A DNA stretch of 6,503 bases from an uncultured Rhodospirillales bacterium (GTDB lineage Bacteria > Pseudomonadota > Alphaproteobacteria > Acetobacterales > Acetobacteraceae), in NCBI GenBank assembly GCA_903932545.1, contig CAIZGT010000436.1:1-6503 (forward strand), read 5' to 3'. Positions 1-5,356 of the stretch are shown here, piece after piece. A model generated the notes under the pieces. That model did no database searches. It was not told the origin of the DNA and saw only the letters and a program-made list of their open reading frames with translations. The position numbers and the translations under genes were made by a program. Every line of letters begins with the position of its first letter. Position 1 is the stretch's first letter.

Positions 1-992
1 ACCGCCCCCGGCGCCGCCCCCAAGTGCTGTGCGAGCTGGCGGGCGAGGGTGGATTTGCCGCTGCCGGGCAGCCCGCCGATTCCCACCGCAACCGGCGGCG
101 CGCCTGCCAGAACAGTCTCGGCATAGTCGAGATAGCCATGCCAATCGCGGCCGGTGTTGGCCGCCACATGCGCCCGCACCAGCGCGCGCAGCGAGAGAAA
201 CACCGGCATCGCGCGCAGCATGTCGAGATCGGGATTGCGCGCCAGATAGCGGTTCATCACCCGGTTGGCGGCGGCACGGCCGAGCTTGATGTCCAAATCC
301 ATCAGCAGAAAAGCAAGGTCGTAGCCGGTGTCGATGGTCGCCATCGCCTCGTTGAATTCCAGCGCATCGAACGGCGTCAATTGGCCTTCAAACACGCACA
401 GATTGCCCAGATGCAAATCACCGTGACAGCGCCGGATGAAGCCAGCCTGCGCACGGGTTTGGAACCAGGGGCGATGATGATCCAGCCAGTCGCGCACACT
501 ATCATGCCACGCCTGCATCCGCGCTTGCGGCAATCCGGCGGCCAACGCGGTGGCAACATTGCCGTCTGTGATGGCTTCGAGCGCCAGTGGGTCAGCGTCC
601 TGCGCGGGGCCAAGTGCGGCATGCATGCTGGCCATCAAATCACCAAGCTGGTCGAGCATCAGCGGCGTAATCCGGCCAGAATCGGCCTGGGCGAGTAGAA
701 AATCCCCATCCGCCACGCGCGCCATGCGCACCACATAATCGATCACCTTCCCATCGCCCGCCAGTTCGGGGCCGTTGGGGCCCGCGGTGACGGCCACAAC
801 ATCGCGATACATCGCTGGCGCCCATACCTGATTGAGCGCCAACTCCCGCGCCGCTGCCGCCGCGCGCGCGGCAAGCGGGGTAAAATCCACAAATGGCATT
901 TTGATCGCGCGGCGCAGTTTCCAAACCGTGTCCGCGCCGACGAACACCGCCGAAAGCGGTGTCTCAATCGGCGCGCGTCCAGCCAGCCGCAT
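1..992 (-). CDS. Bifunctional APH-like kinase / P-loop ATPase, partial (runs off the left edge)
   Basis: About 330 residues are visible; the family is usually around 500, so the C-terminal part of the ATPase domain is missing. With the ATG at 990-992 as residue 1, a conserved N-terminal block (WKLRR..KMPFVDF) lies at 24-37. The APH/choline-kinase catalytic loop HGDLHLGNL is at 190-198, with D192 as likely catalytic base and N197 as metal ligand. The second metal-binding aspartate is D209 in FDALEFNE, followed by DLAFLLMDLD. A second domain starts near residue 300 with the Walker A motif GLPGSGKST (307-315). This order, APH fold then P-loop kinase, is that of the COG2187/COG0645 fusion proteins, whose substrate is not known to me; aminoglycoside resistance should not be assumed. 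It lies just downstream of pdxH on the same strand, probably in one operon. The start is uncertain: the ATG lacks a good ribosome site, and the frame is open up to position 1061. Confidence 0.85.
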   Translation of the reverse strand, partial: MRLAGRAPIETPLSAVFVGADTVWKLRRAIKMPFVDFTPLAARAAAAARELALNQVWAPAMYRDVVAVTAGPNGPELAGDGKVIDYVVRMARVADGDFLLAQADSGRITPLMLDQLGDLMASMHAALGPAQDADPLALEAITDGNVATALAAGLPQARMQAWHDSVRDWLDHHRPWFQTRAQAGFIRRCHGDLHLGNLCVFEGQLTPFDALEFNEAMATIDTGYDLAFLLMDLDIKLGRAAANRVMNRYLARNPDLDMLRAMPVFLSLRALVRAHVAANTGRDWHGYLDYAETVLAGAPPVAVGIGGLPGSGKSTLARQLAQHLGAAPGA

Positions 993-1030
993 CAGCAGAG
1001 CGCCGGTGTCGCGCTGCTCGGCGGGCAGGT

Positions 1031-1633
1031 TCAGGGGAACAGCTTTCCGCTGGCCCAACCATCAGCGCTTTTGGTAAAGATAGTGCGGTCGTGCAGGCGG
1101 AACGGCATGTCTTGCCAGAACTCGAAATAATGCGGGATCAGCCGATAGCCCGACCAGTAAGGTGGGCGTGGCACAATGTCATCGGGAAAACGCTGCTCGG
1201 CATCGGCCACCCGGCGTTCCAGTTCGGCGCGCTCCGGCAGCGGACGGGACTGGCTCGACGCCCACGCCCCCAGCCGAGAAACGCGCGGGCGGGAGTTATA
1301 ATAGATGTCTGCCTCAGCATCGGTGACATCCTCCACCACGCCCTCGATTCGGATTTGCCGCAGCAGGCTCTTCCAGTGGAACAGCAGGGCGACATGGCGA
1401 TTGGCCGCCAACTCATCGCCCTTGCGGCTGTGCTTGTTGGTGTAGAACACGAAGCCGCGCCGGTCGTAATCCTTCATCAACAGAATGCGCGCGGCGGGCA
1501 CACCTTCCGGAGTGGCGGTTGCCACTGTCATCGCATTGGGATCATTCGGCTCGCACGCCACCGCGTCGGCAAACCACAATGCGAACCCATCAAATGGGTC
1601 CGTGATCGGCGTTGATATCGATTCGGTGGTCAT
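1031..1633 (-). CDS. pdxH: Pyridoxamine 5'-phosphate oxidase
   Basis: This cytoplasmic FMN enzyme oxidises pyridoxine or pyridoxamine 5'-phosphate to pyridoxal 5'-phosphate, the last step of PLP synthesis and salvage. The 200-residue product has the normal family length. Recognisable blocks in order are the substrate/FMN segment RILLMKDYDRRGFVFYTN, then SRKGDELAAN, LLFHW and RQIRIEG, then SRPRVSRLGAWASSQS, and FWQDMPFRLHDR. In the last block R179 and H181 match the conserved active-site Arg and His of E. coli PdxH. The chain ends in KLFP, close to the usual RLxP ending. The ATG at 1631-1633 is chosen because GGAG lies 7 bases upstream and the protein then has family length; the frame is open further upstream, but that part looks like non-coding leader. 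It is divergent from fabI and directly followed by the kinase-like gene. Confidence 0.97.
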   Translation of the reverse strand: MTTESISTPITDPFDGFALWFADAVACEPNDPNAMTVATATPEGVPAARILLMKDYDRRGFVFYTNKHSRKGDELAANRHVALLFHWKSLLRQIRIEGVVEDVTDAEADIYYNSRPRVSRLGAWASSQSRPLPERAELERRVADAEQRFPDDIVPRPPYWSGYRLIPHYFEFWQDMPFRLHDRTIFTKSADGWASGKLFP

Positions 1634-1773
1634 TCTTCCGCTCCGGATGGCACTTCCCCGCGCCTGTCTATGTTTACGCTGGTCTTGCATTGCGCAACAC
1701 CCCCTTGTCCTTTGGGCGTGGTCCATGCCACCACACTGCGGAATATCCATCCCGCGCAGAGGAAAGCCGACCC
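1634..1773. promoter_or_regulatory. Divergent promoter region between pdxH and fabI
   Basis: These 140 bases between two divergent starts must hold promoters for both genes. Close matches to consensus -35/-10 pairs are not obvious. On the minus strand TTGCGC (1692-1697) followed 17 bases later by AACATA is a weak candidate for pdxH. On the plus strand TTGCAT (1685-1690) with a poor -10 at 1708-1713 is a weak candidate for fabI. A perfect 8-bp palindrome TTGCGCAA lies at 1690-1697 and could be an operator core or chance. Ribosome sites are GGAG before pdxH and AGAGGA (1758-1763) before fabI. Confidence 0.5.
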
Positions 1774-2619
1774 ATGCAAGATGGCGAAACAGCCAACGCC
1801 CTTCCGCAAGGCACATTGATGCGTGGCAAGCGCGGCCTGATCATGGGCGTGGCCAATGACCGCTCCCTCGCTTGGGGCATCGCAGCCGCCTGCGCCGCTC
1901 AGGGCGCCGAACTCGCCTTCAGCTATCAGGGCGAGGCGCTGGAAAAGCGCGTGCGGCCGCTGGCCAACGGCATCGGGGCTAAAATTGTGGTGCCGTGCGA
2001 CGTGTCAGACGATTCCAGCATCGACTCCGCCTTCGCCATGTTGGCGGAAGCTTGGCCGGAAGGGATCGACTTTTTGGTTCATGCCATCGGATTCGCCGAT
2101 AAAGCCTTTCTGCGCGGGCGTTATGTTGACACCCCGCGCGAAGTATTTCTGCAGGCGCTCGATATTTCCTGCTTCAGCTTCACCGCGGTCGCCAAGCGCG
2201 CCGCTGCGATGATGCGGTCGGGCGGCTCGATGCTCACATTGTCCTATCTGGGTGCTGAGCGCGTGGTGCCGCATTACAACGTGATGGGTGTGGCCAAGGC
2301 AGCGCTCGAAGCCTCGGTGCGCTATCTCGCGACTGATTTGGGCATGGACAATATCCGGGTGAACGCGATCAGCGCGGGGCCAATCCGCACGCTGGCCGCC
2401 TCCGGCATTGGCGATTTCCGCTACATTCTGAAGTGGAATCAATATAACGCGCCGCTGCGCCGTAACGTCACCATTGAGGATGTCGGCGGGGCAGGGCTGT
2501 ATCTGCTCAGCGATCTCGCGTCAGGCTTTTCCGGTGAGGTGCATCATGTCGATTGCGGCTACCACATCGTTGGCATGAAGAACCCCGATGCGCCGGATAT
2601 TTCGGTCAGCAACGAGTAA
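1774..2619 (+). CDS. fabI: Enoyl-[acyl-carrier-protein] reductase, FabI type
   Basis: FabI reduces the trans-2-enoyl-ACP double bond in each elongation cycle of type II fatty-acid synthesis, in the cytoplasm. This short-chain dehydrogenase-fold protein has 281 residues from the chosen ATG. The nucleotide-binding start GVANDRSLAWGIA is followed by FSYQGEAL, where the Gln resembles the NADH-type E. coli enzyme. HAIGFADK carries G106, the position where triclosan-resistance changes occur in E. coli (Gly93), so the sequence looks sensitive-type. The catalytic set is Y158 (SYLGAER), Y168 and K175 (YNVMGVAK), and GPIRTLAASGI is the substrate-loop segment. The first 15 residues extend beyond the core; an alternative ATG at 1819 would give 266 residues beginning MRGKRGLIMG, with AAGG 7 bases upstream. 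I prefer 1774 because AGAGGA precedes it, though the spacing of 10 is long. The stop codon overlaps the aroC start. Confidence 0.95.
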   Translation: MQDGETANALPQGTLMRGKRGLIMGVANDRSLAWGIAAACAAQGAELAFSYQGEALEKRVRPLANGIGAKIVVPCDVSDDSSIDSAFAMLAEAWPEGIDFLVHAIGFADKAFLRGRYVDTPREVFLQALDISCFSFTAVAKRAAAMMRSGGSMLTLSYLGAERVVPHYNVMGVAKAALEASVRYLATDLGMDNIRVNAISAGPIRTLAASGIGDFRYILKWNQYNAPLRRNVTIEDVGGAGLYLLSDLASGFSGEVHHVDCGYHIVGMKNPDAPDISVSNE

Positions 2620-3719
2620 TGTCGCACAATAGTTTCGGCCATCTGTTCCGCGTCACCACCTGGGGTGAAAGCCACGGGCCCGCGATCGGCTGCGTGGTTG
2701 ATGGATGCCCGCCGCGCATTCCACTCACTGAGGCCGATATCCAGCCCTGGCTTGATAAGCGCCGCCCCGGCCAGTCGAAATTCACCACCCAGCGCCAGGA
2801 GCCCGACGAGGTGCGCATCCTCTCCGGCGTGTTCGAGGGGATGACGACGGGCACCCCGATTGCGTTGGAGATCACCAATGTTGATCAGCGCAGCAAGGAT
2901 TACGGCGCGATTGCCCAGCAATTTCGGCCCGGACATGCCGATCTTACCTATGAACTGAAATACGGCACGCGCGATTATCGCGGCGGCGGGCGCAGCTCTG
3001 CGCGTGAGACGGCGATGCGGGTGGCCGCCGGTGCGGTGGCGCGCAAGCTGCTCGGCGAGGTGCGCATCCGCGCCGCGCTCGTGCAGATGGGGCCGCACAA
3101 AATCAATCGCGCGCAGTGGGATTGGGCGCAGATCGATGAAAATCCGTTCTTCTGTCCAGATTCGGAAGCCGCGGCACAGTGGGAGGAATATCTCAGCACC
3201 ATCCGCAAATCCGGCTCATCGTGTGGTGCTGTGATCGAAGTGGTGGCGGAGAACGTGCCGCCGGGATTGGGCGCCCCGATTTACGCCAAGCTCGATGCCG
3301 ATATCGCCAGCGCTTTGATGGGCATCAACGCGGTGAAGGCGGTGGAAATCGGCGATGGGTTTGAGGCAGCGTCGCTCACCGGCGAAGAAAACGCTGACGA
3401 GATGCGCATGGACGGCAACCGCGTGGTCTTCGGATCCAATCACGCCGGGGGAATCCTTGGCGGCATTTCCACCGGCCAGCCGATTGTGGCGCGCTTTGCG
3501 GTTAAGCCCACCAGTTCCATCCTCACCCCGCGCCTGTCGGTGGACCGAATGGGGCAGGAGGTAGAGATACTCACAAAGGGCCGTCACGACCCGTGCGTCG
3601 GCATCCGTGCGGTGCCGGTGGGAGAGGCGATGATGGCTTTGGTGCTGGCCGACCATCTGCTGCGCCATCGAGCGCAGAACCCAGATGCGCCGTTGCAGGC
3701 GACGCTACCCCGGAATTGA
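2619..3719 (+). CDS. aroC: Chorismate synthase
   Basis: AroC converts 5-enolpyruvylshikimate 3-phosphate to chorismate, the last common step of aromatic synthesis, and needs reduced FMN. The 366-residue length is typical. All three family signatures are visible. The first is TTWGESHGPAIGCVVDG near the N-terminus, including the conserved H19. The second is YRGGGRSSARETAMRVAAGA. The third is near the C-terminus, GRHDPCVGIRAVPVGEAM. RRPGQSKFTTQR, the usual flavin/substrate-loop block, is also present. The ATG at 2619-2621 shares its A with the fabI TAA (TAATG), which implies translational coupling; only a weak AACGAG lies upstream. The frame is open further upstream, inside fabI, but the family N-terminus fits this ATG. 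No separate promoter is apparent. Confidence 0.97.
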   Translation: MSHNSFGHLFRVTTWGESHGPAIGCVVDGCPPRIPLTEADIQPWLDKRRPGQSKFTTQRQEPDEVRILSGVFEGMTTGTPIALEITNVDQRSKDYGAIAQQFRPGHADLTYELKYGTRDYRGGGRSSARETAMRVAAGAVARKLLGEVRIRAALVQMGPHKINRAQWDWAQIDENPFFCPDSEAAAQWEEYLSTIRKSGSSCGAVIEVVAENVPPGLGAPIYAKLDADIASALMGINAVKAVEIGDGFEAASLTGEENADEMRMDGNRVVFGSNHAGGILGGISTGQPIVARFAVKPTSSILTPRLSVDRMGQEVEILTKGRHDPCVGIRAVPVGEAMMALVLADHLLRHRAQNPDAPLQATLPRN

Positions 3720-3721
3720 TC

Positions 3722-3742
3722 CGAAATCAGAAAATGATTTCG
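3722..3742 (+). terminator. Stem-loop just after aroC, possible weak terminator
   Basis: An 8-bp perfect inverted repeat (CGAAATCA / TGATTTCG) encloses the loop GAAAA and begins 2 bases after the aroC stop. It is AT-rich and no run of T follows it, so it is not a standard intrinsic terminator. It may instead protect the 3' end of the fabI-aroC transcript or be a protein-binding dyad. Confidence 0.35.
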
Positions 3743-3813
3743 ATATCGTGAATTTGTTGTAACGCTGAGTAGGTAGAAGTACCTCGCCTGCGCGGAATGG
3801 ATGTGGCAAACCT

Positions 3814-3836
3814 ATCAGTGAACAGACCGTTCTGAT
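3814..3836. promoter_or_regulatory. Interrupted dyad upstream of the unknown gene
   Basis: ATCAG (3814-3818) pairs with CTGAT (3832-3836), and inside it AAC pairs with GTT around the centre AGACC, with a two-base TG bulge on the left. The nested form GAAC-N5-GTTC (3820-3831, with one base shared in the reading) looks like an operator half-site pair. A run of six T (3849-3854) lies 12 bases downstream, so a terminator for fabI-aroC is the other reading. Promoter hexamers in 3743-3857 are not clear; TTGTTG at 3754-3759 has no good partner. Confidence 0.3.
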
Positions 3837-3872
3837 CCGCGTTTTGCGTTTTTTGATGTGGCGGTTATCTCC

Positions 3873-3882
3873 GGGGAGGAGG
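3873..3882 (+). promoter_or_regulatory. Strong Shine-Dalgarno that sets the start of the unknown gene
   Basis: GGGGAGGAGG ends 5 bases before the ATG at 3888-3890 and contains a full AGGAGG. It is the strongest ribosome-binding site in the window and lies inside the possible longer reading that starts at the GTG at 3858. That favours the ATG as the true start and predicts efficient translation. Confidence 0.75.
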
Positions 3883-3887
3883 TTTTG

Positions 3888-5147
3888 ATGGCGCTTGCGA
3901 AGCTCGTTGGCTCGAACTCTGCCGCAACCACCCAAAGCCGCGCGGATGCGAAAGTGATCAGCGCCTTTATCGCCCTGATCGGTCCCAAACTTTGGGCGGC
4001 GCGGATTGGAGACATATCGCGCGAAGTGGCGCGCAGCCAGCGCGTGGGTCGCGCGTTGCTGCAATGGCACGCGCTGGAAATTTGCATTGAACGCCTGCGC
4101 CGGGGCGGCATTGCGGTGGAAGCGGGCCCTTCCGAACGTTGTGTGATCGGCTTGATGCAGGAGGCTCTGCGCGCTGGGGCTGAGATGGGCGGGGTCGGCC
4201 AAAACCGGCTGCGTGAAACTCTGGCAGCTTGCTTGGTGCGCGAGCACAATCTGGTGCCGGTGTTCCATCTGCTCCGTACCGCCGCGCTGCAACGCTCACG
4301 CGGTTTCAGCGTGCGCTATTGTGGCCTGGAAGACGGCACCGATTTCGACCTGCTGCTGGAACGTGACGGGGTTGCGGCCGAGGTGGTGTGTGATGTGGTT
4401 TCGGCCGAAGATGGCCGCGATGTCCATCGCGGCGCTTGGGCGCAATTGATCGACCGTATCGATCCTGATCTGCAAACCTGGCTGTCGGCGCATCCGGGGA
4501 AATATCTGCTCAAGCTGACGCTGCCGCAGGGGCTGAATGGTGAAGAAGCCCGCCTTGCCGCCCTGCATGACCGTATCAAGGTGATGCTGCACGAACAGCG
4601 GCGCGCGGACCACGATGAGGCCTGCGTGCTGCGGCTGGATCCACTGATGCTTGCCGCCGCACAAGCCGGTGGTCAACAGCCAACGGCGCGGGCAAATGCG
4701 CCGCAACTGATGTCCAATTTGCGCGACGAATTCGGCCCACAGGCCCATCTTGCGGTAACGGCTGCGGGCCAAGGTGTGTTTGTGCTCGCCGCGCGTGCCG
4801 CGCGCGAGGACGAGGTTGCGGTGGCGATTCGCAGGCGGATGGCGGCGCTGGCACCGGCCAAATTGTCCGGCACACGGCCCGGCATTTTGGCGATGTTTGT
4901 TGAAGACACTGATCGCACCGAGTGGCGCAGGCTGCGCGAGCAACTGGAACTTGAAGGTGAGGCCCGTCAGTTCCTCACCCACCCCGAAGCGCGCTGCGTG
5001 GTGGCGGTGACTTGTGCATCGCGCGTGGAGTTGTTCGGTGCGTTGGCACCGGATGCGGCGTGTGATGGCGAATTGCGGTTCCGCAATCCGTCTCACCCCG
5101 CCGCCAAGGTTGCAGGGCTGGCACCCGCGGTGCTGTCTTCGCTTTAA
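3888..5147 (+). CDS. Conserved-looking protein of unknown function, possible degenerate PD-(D/E)XK fold
   Basis: I do not recognise this 419-residue protein. It has no signal peptide and no membrane segment, so it is probably cytoplasmic. Residues 1-120 appear mostly helical and basic. Residues 121-212 read as helix (121-138), strand (141-146), strand DFDLLLE (152-158), strand AAEVVCDVV (163-171), helix (180-202) and strand KYLLKLTL (205-212). That is the order of a PD-(D/E)XK nuclease core; D152/D154 and E165 sit where acidic metal ligands would be, but the lysine of (D/E)XK is absent (E165-V-V-C168). The C-terminal part alternates strands and helices: GTRPGILAMF (328-337) and VVAVTCASRVELF (371-383) resemble late strands of such proteins. 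The fold is inference by eye; an inactive nuclease-like protein is one option and an unrelated fold another. Third codon positions are GC-rich like its neighbours, so it looks resident. It follows aroC after a gap with two dyads and precedes bamA. Confidence 0.85.
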   Translation: MALAKLVGSNSAATTQSRADAKVISAFIALIGPKLWAARIGDISREVARSQRVGRALLQWHALEICIERLRRGGIAVEAGPSERCVIGLMQEALRAGAEMGGVGQNRLRETLAACLVREHNLVPVFHLLRTAALQRSRGFSVRYCGLEDGTDFDLLLERDGVAAEVVCDVVSAEDGRDVHRGAWAQLIDRIDPDLQTWLSAHPGKYLLKLTLPQGLNGEEARLAALHDRIKVMLHEQRRADHDEACVLRLDPLMLAAAQAGGQQPTARANAPQLMSNLRDEFGPQAHLAVTAAGQGVFVLAARAAREDEVAVAIRRRMAALAPAKLSGTRPGILAMFVEDTDRTEWRRLREQLELEGEARQFLTHPEARCVVAVTCASRVELFGALAPDAACDGELRFRNPSHPAAKVAGLAPAVLSSL

Positions 5148-5356
5148 TATGCCGCCAGCGCCCGCGCCATCAGCCGAAAACTGGATGTCATCTTCACGTC
5201 TAAGCCGTGGCCTGATGGTGTATCGCCGATTTTATCACCTCGCCCTGTCGGGTGGTGTTGTAAGCGCGGGGCTTGTATTCTAAGCCGAGCCAACGAGGCG
5301 GCTGGTTGGCGGTGAGTCGCTGCCGCTCTATTGCTGCATTACGCTGAGGCCTGTCG
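5148..5356. other. Intergenic region upstream of bamA
   Basis: These 209 bases hold no convincing gene. A 44-codon reading frame from the ATG at 5149 to a stop ending at 5283 starts one base after the preceding stop but lacks a ribosome site. An inverted repeat GCCAAC (5289-5294) / GTTGGC (5305-5310) with a 10-base loop competes with AGCCG (5283-5287) / CGGCT (5299-5303); neither is followed by a T run. A bamA promoter probably lies here, but I see no clear -35/-10 pair and no sigma-E-like GAACTT/TCTGA site. GAGG at 5346-5349 is the probable bamA ribosome site. Confidence 0.5.

Noticed and set aside
24..698. 224-codon plus-strand open frame opposite the kinase-like gene
   Set aside because: The minus strand encodes clear HGDLHLGNL and GLPGSGKST motifs in the correct order; the plus-strand frame is a shadow.
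1..992. Reading the kinase-like gene as an aminoglycoside resistance gene
   Set aside because: The APH fold is shared by many small-molecule kinases, and the fusion with a P-loop domain points to the COG2187/COG0645 housekeeping type.
959..1615. 218-codon plus-strand open frame opposite pdxH
   Set aside because: pdxH is unambiguous on the minus strand; the frame results from composition.
1634..1816. N-terminal extension of PdxH (and of FabI back to 1612)
   Set aside because: The two extensions would overlap each other head to head across the promoter region, and family length and ribosome sites fit 1633 and 1774.
2559..3098. Minus-strand open frames opposite fabI and aroC (also 2005-2442 and 3216-3668)
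   Set aside because: They lie inside genes with full family signatures and show no recognisable protein features.
4296..5096. 266-codon minus-strand open frame opposite the unknown gene
   Set aside because: The plus-strand gene has a very strong ribosome site and GC-rich third positions. The minus-strand product is rich in Arg/His/Gln and looks like antisense of a GC-rich gene.
5149..5283. 44-codon plus-strand frame starting one base after the unknown gene's stop
   Set aside because: It has no ribosome site and no recognisable feature, and it continues a shadow frame of the preceding gene. Coupled translation is possible but unsupported.
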